64,000 nucleotides of DNA from Bactericera cockerelli (lineage: Eukaryota > Arthropoda > Insecta > Hemiptera > Triozidae): NCBI GenBank assembly GCA_024516035.1, contig CM044961.1:31791051-31855050 (forward strand), read 5' to 3'. The translations under genes were made by a program, and so were the position numbers. This document shows positions 1 to 11,019 of the stretch, piece after piece (position 1 is the stretch's first letter; every line of letters begins with the position of its first letter). The notes below the pieces were generated by a model. It had not been told where the DNA came from. It worked only from the letters and a program-made list of their open reading frames with translations, and made no database searches.

Positions 1-300
1 ACTTATCTAATTTATCCTATAAAATATATAAGACCTGTTTGACATAAAGGTATATTCTATTCTATTTTGTTATAAATTCAAGGTATATTCTGTAATAATT
101 TCATTAAAAATATAATTTGTTTCTCTCTAATCTAGCTCTGGTAAAAATAAATAAATAAAAATATTTCACTTTCCCCCGATTTCTCATCTTAAAAAAGTGT
201 GACGGGTTAATCCAAGTTTCCTGGATCGACAAAAAAAGGTACCTCCCCAGGGAGATAGCTTTAAAAACCCCCGTAAGAAATCTATGAGATTTTCCAAATA

Positions 301-650
301 ATGTTTGTTTATTCTTGTCTTTCTTTACTCTTGTGCCTCTGCTGCGAGTTCTTTTTATCATTTCATCGTTCTCAGTGTAAATTTGTTTTTTTTTTTCTAT
401 TTGAAGAATTATTTGCACCCCTTTTTTTAAAGATCTCTCTTTGTACTTTTACTTCTCTACCTGCTTCACTTTCTTTCTCCTTCTCTGTTTCTTCTGATTC
501 CTCTTGCCCTTTTTCTTCTATATATTCTCCTTTCTTTTTTATGTTTTTATTTCTTCTTTTCCTGCTTCTATTTCTTTTTCCATCTCTCTCTCTCTCTCTC
601 TCTCTCTTTCTTCTGATTCTTTTTGCTCTCATTTTGCTAAATATTTTCCT
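301..650. repeat. Pyrimidine-rich low-complexity tract
   Basis: T/C-dominated sequence with a (TC)n core near 583-607. Ser/Phe/Leu-rich frames inside it are compositional only. Confidence 0.85.
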
Positions 651-652
651 TT

Positions 653-790
653 CCTCAGTAGCTTGATCAATAAAGCGGCGGACTTGTAACAAGAAGATCG
701 GTGGTTCAAGTCCGAAGTTAAGCAAAAATATAATAAAGCTGGTTTGTGTAATTGTGACAGCAGAAAAGTGATGAACACAAATATGATAAT
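653..790 (+). repeat. SINE family A (Thr-tRNA-like head)
   Basis: Family A has the tRNA-like head TAGCTTGATCGATAAGG, an anticodon-like loop CTTGTAA (UGU, Thr) and the B box GGTTCAAGTCC. Its body ends in AACACAAATATGATAAC. This copy is diverged: head at 653-712, body end at 771-790. Confidence 0.8.
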
Positions 791-1139
791 TTTTTAACCA
801 TAACTTTTTTCTTGTTATTTTTTCTTCCAGTTTCCTCTTTTAAATCTTCTTCTAATATTTTCTTCCCTTGTATGCTTCTTTATATGATTCCTATTCTCTT
901 TTTATTATTTCTCTTTTTCTCTGTATTTTATTTCTTCTCTCACTTCTCTTCTGTGAGATATACTCTAGTTATAAGAGTAAGTATGAATTTCTTGTAAATC
1001 AGCTCTAAACTTTCACCATCCTGTAAATATTGAAAACATTCATTGGTCCATCCAGTAGAAATGATTCTCAATTTTGTTTTTTATTGTTTTATATCACCAA
1101 ACTGTCCCTAACGTGATATAAACATTTTCTCTCATTTCT

Positions 1140-1440
1140 TATTTTCCCACTCCAATTTTCTCTCCTCTACTTTTTGTGTCCCTAAGTGTCATCCCTTATG
1201 TCTCTCTCCTCCTTACTCCTTGTGCACCCCTTCTGTCTCTCTCTATCTTTCTCTCTCCTTCACTCCTTTTTCCTTCTGTACTTTTCCTGTTCTTCTTCAT
1301 TCTTCTTTTTCTTCTCCTTTCCCTCCTCCTCCTTCACTTCTTATTATATTTTCTTCTTCCTCACTTCCTTGTCTTGATATTTCTTTGGTCCCTTTATCCT
1401 GATTGTAAAAAATAATTCTCTTTCTTCGTCATATCGATAG
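1140..1440. repeat. Pyrimidine-rich low-complexity tract
   Basis: T/C-rich sequence with repeated CTTC and CTCC steps. Overlapping open frames in all three phases are low complexity. Confidence 0.8.
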
Positions 1441-1749
1441 CTCCTCTTTTTTCACACTATTCTTTTCTATCCCCCATTTGGATTTCATTTATGTTTCTGT
1501 CACGACTTCTATCTCCCTGCGAAAGATCTTTGTGTTCTTTTTAGGTCTTTGGATATACAATGTTTTTTTTTCTTCTTCTTCTTTCATCTGGTTTTCTTTT
1601 CATAAAATCTTTTTAACATAATTACAATGAATTAATCAATTTCTGGGACTAATACATTTAATTTTTTTGGTTGAACAATGCCGACTTAAAGTAGATGTGG
1701 GAGAAGGTAAAGTGAAAGAAGAAGAAGAAGGTATCAAGGTTCAACTGCA

Positions 1750-1841
1750 TCTTCTTCTTCTTTTTTTACTCTGTCTCATCCCACTTAAGCAGGGTGGACG
1801 TTGGTCAATCTCATGGTTGAGGTTGGTTGGTTTTGGCATTT
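1750..1841 (-). repeat. SINE family B, 3' end fragment
   Basis: The reverse complement has the family B 3' part: CCAACCTCAACCATGAG-like sequence, then a GGGATGAGACAGAGTAAA-like segment, then a (GAA)n tail seen here as CTTCTTCTTC. It lies in the phosphatase intron. Confidence 0.7.
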
Positions 1842-1896
1842 GGAATTTGCCATATGCTTTTTGGAATGGAATCGACTGCTTATGGAAAAGATAATA

Positions 1897-1923
1897 ATGT
1901 ATCCTCTCTTCCCCTCTCCACAG
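1897..1923 (+). promoter_or_regulatory. Splice acceptor of the terminal exon
   Basis: A pyrimidine run (about 1901-1919) is followed by CAG at 1921-1923. The alkaline phosphatase reading frame becomes homologous immediately after it. The reading frame happens to stay open across the junction, so the acceptor, not the first upstream ATG, defines the coding boundary. Confidence 0.85.
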
Positions 1924-2201
1924 ATGACAAAGAATACAAGGTCCCCAGTGGAATCCCTCTGACCTACGAAACCCATGGAGGTGAGGACGTGGCTGTCTTC
2001 TCATCCGGCCCATGGGCGCACCTCCTGGTGGGTAACTTCGAGCAGAACTACATCCCCGTCGTCATGTCCTATGCGGCCCGCATAGGCCCGGGCAAAAGTG
2101 TGCCTCTGGTCTCAAAAGCGGCCCTCAGCGGGGGTAGCGCCTTGTATACCGTTCTTCTGTCTGCGATTTCTTTACTGCTGTGTAAGCTGATGGCCCGTTA
2201 A
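1924..2201 (+). CDS. Terminal exon of membrane-bound (GPI-anchored) alkaline phosphatase
   Basis: Alkaline phosphatases are zinc/magnesium phosphomonoesterases; insect forms sit on the outer face of gut and tubule membranes. The exon encodes 92 residues, the first codon being split across the intron. Residues 15-23 read YETHGGEDV, the family's last catalytic motif; His18 (codon 1974-1976) is the expected zinc ligand. GPWAHL and NFEQNYIP follow as in animal homologues. The tail from about residue 65 has small residues (SGGS) and then a hydrophobic stretch with no long charged end, which is a typical GPI-attachment signal. The exon starts after a strong acceptor (pyrimidines then CAG at 1921-1923) and ends at TAA 2199-2201. 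All upstream exons lie outside the window. The cysteine pair usual near the C-terminus is absent: YAARIG replaces the usual YAACIG, and the partner seven residues later is Val. Family assignment is confident; paralogue and organism are not. Confidence 0.93.
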
Positions 2202-2229
2202 CCACTTTGGTGGTTCGGTGTTTCACAAA

Positions 2230-2326
2230 AGGACCGAATTATAAAACAGGATTAGATTTAACTTGGGGCATAGTGCGCTGTGTCAGGCTTGGATTACCTT
2301 TAATCCTGTTTCATAATGTGGCCCTA
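2230..2326. mobile_element. Small MITE (CCGAATTAT...AAACAGGATT inverted repeats)
   Basis: The left end GACCGAATTATAAAACAGG is mirrored by the right end CCTGTTTCATAATGTGGCC, about 97 bp in all. Related ends occur at 35170-35190 and 35606-35732. It begins 29 bp after the alkaline phosphatase stop, so probably in its 3' UTR. Superfamily is not determined; no clear target duplication. Confidence 0.6.
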
Positions 2327-2534
2327 AGTCAGTTTATTGGTGACTAGTTGGGACTTTCAATCAGAAGATCTGGTTTCTGAACCAATGCTCCAATGCTTTT
2401 TGTATGGTGGCTTGGGTTCACAATCATAGAAGGAATATAATTGAATGGTGTTTTTTAAACGTGTCTCGTGGTTGAGTTTTATCCTGATGGTGTACAATAG
2501 TTTTTTTCACGTGCTAACTTTGCTGGTAATTTTC

Positions 2535-2670
2535 AAAGCATTATCTACCACTTAACATTCAGAGTCTTATTATTATGTGGTCATACTCAAATGAATGAAG
2601 AAAAATTCATGCGTTGGGTGAGATTCCAACGAGATATCTTAGATCCTTACGTTAGGTTAGAGATCACAAG
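2535..2670 (-). repeat. SINE family D, decayed copy
   Basis: It carries the family D body on the minus strand: AAAGCATTATCTACCAC, then AGTCTTATTATTATGTGG. The tRNA-like head is largely eroded. Confidence 0.6.
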
Positions 2671-2689
2671 TCTACCGATTCTTGGTGAT

Positions 2690-3530
2690 GGAATCAAAAA
2701 TTCAATTTTCTTTTCTTCCACCTAAATTCATGTACATAAATATCTGTAAATTTACTGCTATAATTAAAACCCACTCATGTACCTATCAAATACCCTACTA
2801 CAATAGCTGTGTTTATTATAACTTCATTGTATTTTGCATATTTGTGTTACAGATTTATTGCATATAATACCCTATTTGTTTTTATAAGAACATCAAACGA
2901 CTTTCTATAACCTAATAGTCATAAGAGCAAAGAACAATGATAAACCTACAAAGCAAAACTCATGCTTCAAATTATTTCGATATTTTCTCTATGGCTAATT
3001 CTATTAAAAAGTTAGGGCAGATATTTTGACTCATAAAAGGATACTGAGAATTCAGGTAAGGAGATCGAGATCAAAGGAAATGTTTTGTCAAAAAAAGTAG
3101 TACTCAGAGAGAATGCAGAGAAGACAAGAGAATAGAAATAGATGGAGGTGATGGAGAGACTTTTGGAACTGTAGAGGAAGAAAGATGATAATGTTGAGGA
3201 GATAGTAGAAGACAAGAATGGACATACGACAAGAAGAAAAAAACACGTGGAGAAATGCATTAAAGAGACTTAGAATCATCTAGAGAACACAAAAAAAAAT
3301 TGAGAAAGGTAGAAAATAGTTATAAAAAGTTACGAAAATGACAAGTAGGAAAAGGAAAAGCAAGCAAATCAGTGAATATATGGATATGAAAATAGAAATA
3401 AAAGATTTTTTTTATACAAGTACAAATGGTAAATACATAGATAGATTACGATGAAAGCAGATAGAAAACAATTAAATACATAGGACAAGTAAAAAGTGGA
3501 AGACTAATTAGAAAATTAATTGATGATAAG
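2690..3530. other. AT-rich stretch, no gene seen
   Basis: Unremarkable AT-rich DNA, purine-biased from about 3050 to 3400. The only open frames are short and compositional. Confidence 0.5.
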
Positions 3531-3531
3531 G

Positions 3532-3605
3532 ATTTTTTTTTTTTGTTTTTTTTTTTTTTTTTTGGCACTGAGCAAATACAACCCATACAGCCAGTGTTAT
3601 GCAAT
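3532..3605 (-). repeat. Antisense poly(A) end of a retrocopy
   Basis: A T-run of about 30 (one G inside) is followed by GGCACTGAGCAAATACAACC and CATACAGCCAGT. A similar T-run plus CCATACAGCCA occurs at 34256-34300, so this is a dispersed element end. Confidence 0.45.
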
Positions 3606-3802
3606 TAAAATGTAAGGAAATTGATTGATGATAAGCAGTTTAAAATATTAAAAATCATGAAGGAAAGCCGAAACTTTTGGTGAATGACATAACCATAATG
3701 ATAGGATAACGAAATATATAAAATATGAAGATAAACGTGAAAAATATAATCAGAGAATCAGGAGACAGACGGAACAAGAGAGTCAAACAAATGACAACAA
3801 GG

Positions 3803-3985
3803 GTTGGGTGGAAGAGTTTGCCATAGGCAATAACCTCGCCCTATTGTTAGGACATCTGTATACGTTGATGTAATTCCTTTTATTCTTGTTTTTATTAATA
3901 TCCATTTTGTAATTTATTTGTTTTCATTATTGGTTTGTTTCTGTCCTTCTAATAAAGTATTCAATTATAATAATAATAACAATTA
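3803..3985 (+). mobile_element. Non-LTR element 3' UTR, 5'-truncated (family L)
   Basis: It starts with GTTGGGTGGAAGAG and GCCATAGGCAATAAC, runs through T-rich sequence to AATAAAG at about 3952, then (TAA)n-like sequence. The same start recurs on the minus strand at 8428, 37678 and 47547. The shape (shared 3' end, polyadenylation signal, variable 5' truncation) suggests a LINE or its SINE partner; no coding part is present. Confidence 0.5.
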
Positions 3986-4680
3986 AATGGAAAATGGTCT
4001 CAGAGGGTGGATATAAAAGAGATATCAGGAGGATTAAGACAAACAAAGAAAAGCGAGAGAGAAGGGAGGGATAAGAGGGACAGAGATTGTTTATTGAATT
4101 ATGATGACGTTTGAAGTCCTGTTGCGCTTTCAGGGTGAAATGTGGCCCTTCAGCTTTTCACTTACTCCTAGAGGTAGCCATGTATCCCTGACATAAGTGC
4201 GTCTTTCTATAATAGACTCTTGTATTGTATCTACGGTAGTACTAAGTAGTATTAAGGATGCAGCATGCACCAATTATCCCTTACTTCTCTTATGAACAAG
4301 AATTCTAAAATGTCTAATTGTAAAATTGGGGAAAAAAGGTGTTCGATTGAGTGCCGTGTTGACGCTCAATCGGCCATATTATTTTTGATACCAAGGAGTT
4401 TTCCAAAGAGTCCAAAGACTATCAAATAGAAGTTCAAATAATACTCGTCCAATACTAACTATACCTGTGTCAAAGCAGACCTAGTTTGGGGCAATGCCTT
4501 GTGCTTCAACTATTTCTAATATTCTTCGAGTTGTAAAATGGTACTTTATGATAGTTGAAAAACAAATTGTTGGCAATTTTTAATCATTGAACTCACAAGA
4601 TCATATCTGTCACAGGTAGTAAAATATTAATATCGCTATATGGTGCTGAGCTGTAACCACTTATTTCCATTCTGCATGTT
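3986..4680. other. No gene seen
   Basis: AT-rich sequence; 4010-4080 is purine-rich. No family I recognise. Confidence 0.45.
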
Positions 4681-4808
4681 TACCTACATATGCATTTATA
4701 AATTCTCGTATACCTGTGTAAATACATATCTCCTAATGGAGATATCCATAAACGTATATAATAATATCTCCATGTTTCTTGTATACACCTATTTATAAAA
4801 CTGCAGGT

Positions 4809-4852
4809 ATACAAAATATAGATATATACCTGAATATATCTATATTTTGTAT
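4809..4852. repeat. Perfect AT-rich hairpin
   Basis: An 18-bp perfect stem (4809-4826 with 4835-4852) encloses an 8-base loop. A second small palindrome, ATATCTCC/GGAGATAT, lies at 4727-4746. Confidence 0.75.
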
Positions 4853-5039
4853 CCATACATTCTGAGATTTCCTTTGATGTCGGCGTCGGCCATAGTATTT
4901 GCATCGGATATTGAAGCACTCGCCAGCTATTGAGGAAATATTTCCATACCGACATCAGAAGTGGGGTGAAAGGACCTTTGCACTCACCGAAACGGAAGGG
5001 TCTGCTGGAGGCTGGAGAGGAGAGATTGGAGAGAATGTA

Positions 5040-5890
5040 GAGAGGTGCAGAAAGGATAGGCAAAGTGAAAGAAGGAGTGAGAGAGAGAGAGAGAGAGAAA
5101 GGAAAGTCATAGTGGAAGAATTTTTTTTTTTTTTTTGAATTTGAATATTTTCTTTATTTGCATGAATCATATTTTATACATTATTATAATCACCTCCTAA
5201 GATAAGTCTACCTTATTTGGAGGTGGGCTCTCCTCTAAATTTAAAAGAATAATATAATAATTTTACAATTGTGCAAATAAGGTGTGAGTGAGAGAGAAAG
5301 GAAAAGTATAGTGAAGAAAGAGAGAGAGAGAGATGAAAAGCATAGCGAAAGAAAAAGTGAGATGGATATAAAGTAAGGTAATAGTGATATACGAGTATGG
5401 AGTGAGAGAGATAGAGAGTGAAGAAAATAGCTATAGAGAGAGGAAGGGTATAGTGAAAGATAGAGTGAGAAATATAGAGAGAGAAAGGAAGGGTATATTC
5501 CAAGAAAGAGTGAAATAGCTTTAGAGAAGACAGAGAATCGGATGAAAATTCGCAGAAACGATAGCCAATTTCCGAAATGAAATCTGTGCATTCATAAAGA
5601 AAGCGTAAAAGCATTAAGAGGAGGATGAGGTAGAAGAGGTAAGTTGTAAAAAGGAAAGAGAAAAAGGATGAATGCAGTGAAAAATATAGAAAGAGATAGT
5701 TTAAATAAGAGGAGAAAAGAAGAGAAAGAGATAGATAGAGAGGAGGGTAAAGGAATAATAGGAGAATATTTAGATATAACAGAAGAAAATGGGGAAGAGA
5801 AAGAGAAGACGAAAAGGATAAGACAACAAAGAGTGTGAAACAAAAAACACAAAAAGGAATAAAATAAGTTGGAAATGGAAAACATGATGA
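5040..5890. repeat. Purine-rich tract interrupted by a retrocopy end
   Basis: GA-rich low complexity at 5040-5110 and 5280-5890. Minus-strand Ser/Leu/Phe frames here are artefacts of composition. Confidence 0.85.
5118..5268 (-). mobile_element. Retroelement 3' end with poly(A), antisense
   Basis: On the minus strand it has AGAGCCCACCTCCAAATAAG, an AATAAAG signal and a terminal A-run (T-run at 5121-5136). It interrupts a GA-rich tract whose flanks resemble each other. Autonomous parent unknown. Confidence 0.5.
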
Positions 5891-5899
5891 AAGAGAGAA

Positions 5900-6640
5900 T
5901 ATAAATATTGGGAGACAACATTTTAAGGTTTCATAATATAAAAGGAGGTGTTGTGTTGTCTTCTCTGCTAGATTGAGTTAACATGGACTTAAAACAGAAA
6001 AATGAGAAGTTGAACATAAATGCTCATGAAGATTATTAGAAACATGGTAGGAAGATTGGATACAGAAAAAGACATACTGTGGAAAGCAACAGAATAAAAG
6101 GTCAACCCTGGAATGTAACCCGAGACAATATCGCCAAAGTTTGGAGAAGTCAAAAGCTCAAAAGTCGAGAAAGTTTTGAGCACAGAGTTTGTTTGGAGTT
6201 AACTTTCTTTCACCGCCATTGGTCAGCGGCACGTCCAAACGGTCTCTGATGAAGACATAGGATCTTATTTGTAGGAAACCTTGTTTTTGTAAAGTTATAA
6301 CGTAGGGAAAATTCTTGTTTTGTGATTAATTTAGGTATTTCGTTAAAAATGCCGTCCTGCAATAATAACCAGAATGTTAGTTTTGACAATGTCTACCTCA
6401 GTTTCATGGTTGCTAATATAAATATGCAACCATGAATTTAAGGAGCAACCCCAGACAAAATTGAGAGGATAATGGTCAGATAATTTCCCGATTAAATCTG
6501 TCCAATAGTGACTGTGTAAATTGGCGTAACTCCCTCATTTCCTAATATCTGAATCTTCTCCCTAAAATGATCTCAGCATTCTCATCCTATCTCATCTCTA
6601 AAATTTCCACTCTCTAACTTCACGTCCAGAACAAACTACA
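5900..6640. other. No gene seen
   Basis: Mixed AT-rich sequence without a recognised family. The 64-residue minus-strand frame at 5989-6183 has no recognisable motif. Confidence 0.45.
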
Positions 6641-8300
6641 ACCTTCTTATCCCTTATACCCTCTCTTTACATTTCTATCTTCTACGTCCATCTCTCTCAC
6701 TCTATTTTCTCTCTCTCTCTCTTTATTCTCTGCCTCCTTCTATGTTTTTTTTTCTTCACTCCAATTAACTCCTTTTTCCTGTTCTTGAGAGCAAAAAAAA
6801 GTATCCCCATTTTTTCACAGTTTCATGCTATGCCCTTTTTCTATAATCCCCCCCTCCCCCTCCTTTCTCTTTCTCTACCTATACTGTTTACAAATCCCTT
6901 TTTCTTGAAACTTTAATCAAGTAAGAAAGAAGCAAAGGAGTAGCTTTTGTTTTCTGTTACATGAGAAGATGGAAGAAGAAGATGAAGAAGAAATCTGGAA
7001 CTCTTTCTATCTTTCTTTCCTTATTTTTTCCTCTTTCCCTCTCATAGTTTTTTTTCTTCTTTTAGTTCCTATCCCTTCATTTATTTGACTCTCTCTCTTC
7101 ACACTAGAATACTTCTTTCTTTTGCTCTTTTTCCCACCAACTTACCTCTTTCTCCTTCTATCCTTTGACTTTTTTTTATTACATCTTCATCTTTCCTTCC
7201 TTCTTTTTCCCTCTCTCTGTCTCTCTATCAAAGTTTTCATTTAGTTTCTGACCCTTTCTCTCTCTCTCTCTCTTCTTACAAGTCTCTCTTTAGAATTTAC
7301 TTCTTTCTATTCCTCTTTTTCACACTTTTCTCATTCTCCTTCTATCCTTTGACTTTTACTATTTTTCTCCTTACATCTCCAAATTTTATTAAATACTCTG
7401 AAACCTATCTTTCCCACCCATTCTCTTATAAAACTCTCTCTCTCTCTCAGATGCCTCTGTGCTTTCTCTATACCTCTGCGTCTTCTATATTTAGCTTCCC
7501 CTTTGTGTTGTCCATGTTTACTTTTTTGTTCAATTTCAATCCCCCCTGTCTCTCTTTTATTCATCCTTCCCTAATCTTTTCTCTTTCCCCATATCTCTCT
7601 CTCTCTCTTTCGCCACATTTCTCTCTCTCTTAGTCTTTTCCTTTTTTCTCATATCTCTCACTCCCTCTTCCTACCCTTTCCTTTTTGCCCATATCTCTCT
7701 TTCTTTCTTTATCCTTTACTTTTTCCTCATATCTCTCTATATGTCTTTCTCTTTTCTTATCTTTCACTTTTCCCCATATCTCTCTCTCTCTCTCTCTTTC
7801 CCCATATCTCCCTCTCCTAGTCTTTTCCTTTTTTCTCATAACTCTGACTCTCTCTTCCTACCCTTTCCTTTTTGCCCATATGTCTCTTTCTTTTTTTATC
7901 CTTTACTTTTTGCTCATATCTCTCTCTCTCTCTCCCTCTCGCTCTCCCTATTTCTGTCTCTCTCTTCCTTGTGCATTTAATCTTTGCCCATATCTCTCTT
8001 TGTTTCTTTCTTTTTGCCCATATCTCTCTCTTTCTTTCTCTCCCCCCTTCCTCATCTCCCACTCTCTTTTGATACAGACATTCTTTCGCAACGAGTGAAA
8101 ACTTTACATCATTTGTCTTCTTTTTTCTCTCTCTCCCTTTCTTGCTTTCTCTCTCTTTCGAACATCTACTTACTCGTACTTGCTTCAATTCTGTTTCAAT
8201 CCCTCTCAATCCTCATGTTGACCCTTTTTCATTATTCCTCTCTCTCTTTCTCTCTATCTCTCCCTCCCCCCCTCTCTCTCTCTCTCTCTTCTCCGTACCT
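6640..8300. repeat. Long pyrimidine tract with higher-order repeat
   Basis: About 1.6 kb of C/T-rich sequence. Blocks reading CCCATATCTCTCT recur, and a segment of about 105 bp at 7631-7737 is repeated at 7818-7922. The spacing of about 187 bp shows tandem duplication inside the tract. No coding interpretation is justified. Confidence 0.85.
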
Positions 8301-8319
8301 CTATTTCCGTATCCGTATT

Positions 8320-8428
8320 TCTTTATTAGTAGAACATAAGTACAGACACATAATGGTAAAATTAAATATATACATATGTCCTAACTAAAGGGCGGGGTTA
8401 TTGCCTATGGCAATCTCTTCCAACCAAC
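8320..8428 (-). mobile_element. Family L retroelement 3' end, antisense
   Basis: On the minus strand: GAAGAGATTGCCATAGGC, CCCCGCCCTTTAGTTAGG, then AATAAAG near 8320. This matches the copy at 37547-37678 closely over the first 45 bases. Confidence 0.55.
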
Positions 8429-8429
8429 T

Positions 8430-9270
8430 TTACTTCAGCTTTTCCACTTTTTTACTTTTTTTTCTTTTATCTTACTTTATTTTCTTGTCTACAAATTTTT
8501 GTGGCTATTCTTTTTCAGTCTTTTTCAGAATTTTAGCAAAAAAATTGAGAAAAATTCGCATCGTCCTCAAAAAAAAAAAAAGAAATTATTTGTGGTCGCA
8601 CCTGTAATCCAAAGGGACCCACTACAAATTTAATGTTATTAGTATTTATTTTTTTAAATATTATTTTTTAAATTATTTAGAGCACCTTGATATTTTTTTG
8701 TACAGTTGCCACCTTTTTTTTCCTTTATGAGCGCTTTAACCTTGTCATTAGGCGTACTTTTTTATATACTATTTTTTAATGCATGTCTACAATTAACAAA
8801 ATTTAATTTATAGATAAATTTATGATACCTGACCCAATGATACGGTATTATTATGCTGAAGATAATTATGTAAAACTATTTATAAGTATAATAGCGAACA
8901 TTAGTATTGTTGCTTTCAATTGTAAATTTTATAAACAATGTTATGTTCTTAAAAAAAAGATATGAATAATAAAAATATGAAAAAGACTACCAGAATAATA
9001 TTTTGATATTCAAATATATTAATGAAATTAATTAGAAAAAATAATAAAATAACAATTCACAAATAATTTTCTATTGACGGGAATTTTTTTTACAAGAGGA
9101 TGGTTAAAAAAAAAAATCTGGTGTAAACATCACACGACTTTCCTTATCCCCCAAAAAGAAGTCGAAATCCACCACTGGTGACTCAACGGTAACAGATAGT
9201 TAAAAATCAGTGCCAAATTCGTAATCAGCACCTCAAAATTATTGGATTTGATATGTCGCAACCCCCATCA
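8430..9270. other. AT-rich, no gene seen
   Basis: Very AT-rich with T and A runs. The short frame at 8401-8607 begins in family L sequence and is not a gene. Confidence 0.5.
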
Positions 9271-9274
9271 CTGA

Positions 9275-9563
9275 GCGCGCGATTAGCTCAGTGGTTAAGC
9301 ACTCGCTTGCCACGCGGAAGGTCCTGGGTTCGATCCCCCGTGCCGACAAAAATTTGTATTCTTAATTTGGTTACAATTGTTTGTAAGGGATACCTTCCGG
9401 TGCGCTCGTGTTGACCCAGCACCTAAATGGGAAGTATTGTGTCACTTCTCGCCCATCAGAGGGGAGGTATACTACGGGATGGGCAGGCTACAACACAGAC
9501 CACAAGCGCCTACAGTAGCTCCTGTTTCATGGCTACGAAATAAAAAAGGCTGTGAAACACTCA

Positions 9564-9600
<37 letters not shown>
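9275..9600 (+). repeat. SINE family C (Gly-tRNA-like head), near complete
   Basis: The head has TAGCTCAGTGGTTAAGC (A box), an anticodon-like loop TTGCCAC (GCC, Gly) and the B box GGGTTCGATCC. The body reads TGTTGACCCAGCACC, TGGGAAGTATTGTG and CTCGCCCATCAGAGG. It ends in GCTGTGAAACACTCATC and a long A-run (about 9569-9600). Other copies: 14766, 32302 (tail) and 54751 (-). Confidence 0.88.
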
Positions 9601-9604
<4 letters not shown>

Positions 9605-9764
9605 AGTCCAAGCGGGTCCCCCCAAAATACCGGTAAATTGGGGCCGGGTTCCAAAAAATTCAAGATATCAAAAAAAAGATCAGAGTAAACCCCTATTATT
9701 TTTTTAATCTGAGAAAATATTGTTCTCTAACTTTTTTTGTATCTTTAACCAATTCGAAGAAACG

Positions 9765-10066
9765 GCGGTTGCGGCCAATATTTGCGGCCCTGCGGCCGCA
9801 TCTTGCGGCCGATTTCAACCAAAAGTTTCGTGGTTCGTCTGGTGTATAAAATTAATTTGCATACCAAATTTCAAGTCTCTAGCTCTTACCGTTCTCGAGA
9901 TATCCTGTTTACACACACACACACACACAGACAGACGCACGGACCAATGGCTGAAAACAACTTTTTTGGTATCCTGAGGATATGATTCGTCCAGAAATGT
10001 GAAAAACTGTGTAGGTCAAATTTTCGACGAATACAATACTTTCCTTATTATAGGATAAGGAAAGTA
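9765..10066 (+). mobile_element. Hairpin-ended element, family HP variant
   Basis: Contents in order: TGCGGCC repeats (9768-9805), a segment with CCGTTCTCGAGATATC, a (CA)n/CAGA microsatellite (9911-9937), ATTCGTCCAGAAATGTG, and a terminal hairpin CTTTCCTTAT...ATAAGGAAAG at 10039-10064. The layout parallels 11530-12172. Such microsatellite-bearing, hairpin-ended repeats are often non-autonomous rolling-circle elements, but that is inference. Confidence 0.5.
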
Positions 10067-10455
10067 AAAAACAAAAACAAAACAAAACAAGATGATGGTT
10101 TTTGAAAATTTAAATAATTTTCTTACTAATGATCTGGAGTAATTTTAAAATCTAAACAGGCTACAGAGATCATCATTCTTCTCATTAAAATAAATAATTT
10201 TTTTCTTCAAATATTTAAATTTCAGAATTTATATTAGAATGATCTGTAATCTACATAGGCAATGCGTCTTTCTACTTCTAAATTATTTTAATACCTGTGA
10301 TTATATTGTTATTAAAAAAAAGGTTTCATTCTTAATTGAGGTAATAACAGGAGAATATGGGTTTATGTCTACAGAAACAATAATGTTTCCAGAAAGGTTT
10401 TTCAATCAATATTGAGCACTGAGATCCTTGGATGTTTTAACTCTTGCAAACTGAT
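10067..10455. other. AT-rich, no gene seen
   Basis: No open frame, RNA gene or recognised repeat. Confidence 0.45.
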
Positions 10456-10459
10456 GACA

Positions 10460-10930
10460 TTTAAATAAAGAGAGAGAAAGAGAGATGGAGAAAACGACAG
10501 AAATGAGCAAAAAAAAAAAAAAAACAATGGAGAACGAGGAGAAAAAGAAGATGGAGAGAAAATTTGGGGACAGGATCACAAAAGAATAAAAGGATTTGAG
10601 AGAGAGAAGGAAAAGAAGAAGAGCGCGAAAGAGAAGGAAAATCAGAAGAAGAAGAGAGAGAGAGAAATAAGGAAAAAGAGGAGAGGAACAGAGAGAGATA
10701 AGGAAGAGGAGGAGAGGAAGAGAGAGAAATAAGGAAAAAGAAGAGAGGAAGAGAGAGAAATAAGGAAAAAGAGGAGAGGAACAGAGAGAGAGATAAGGAA
10801 AAGGAGGAGAGGAAAAGAGAGATGAGAAGCAAAAGGAGGTGGGGAAGAAAGAGAGAAGTGGTACAAGAATAACAAGAGTAGAGGAGAAAGGGTTGAAGGA
10901 TGCGAAAGGACGAAAAAGGTTAAAGGAAAG
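10460..10930. repeat. Purine-rich tract with short tandem units
   Basis: GA-rich. Units of roughly 37-39 bp containing AGAAATAAGGAAAAAG and GAGGAGAGGAA recur between 10660 and 10830. Minus-strand Ser/Leu/Phe frames up to 182 residues arise from this composition. Confidence 0.8.
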
Positions 10931-11019
10931 GACATTAAAAGGAAATAAAAACAAACACTTAAAAACTAAATTTAAAATTCCAACTCACCTTTCTTTACCA
11001 CAGGGATGTGGTTCTTGTG

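Larger units (their letters stand above)
1..1923 (+). other. 3' part of the alkaline phosphatase last intron
   Basis: The terminal exon begins at 1924 and no earlier exon with phosphatase similarity is visible, so at least 1.9 kb upstream is inferred to be intron. It is AT-rich with pyrimidine tracts and SINE fragments (listed separately). The stretch 791-1140 shows nothing beyond AT-rich sequence. Confidence 0.7.

Noticed and set aside
1827..1923. In-frame ATG upstream of the phosphatase exon as a start codon
   Set aside because: The sequence between is SINE-like and intronic and lacks phosphatase similarity; the acceptor at 1921-1923 marks the exon start.
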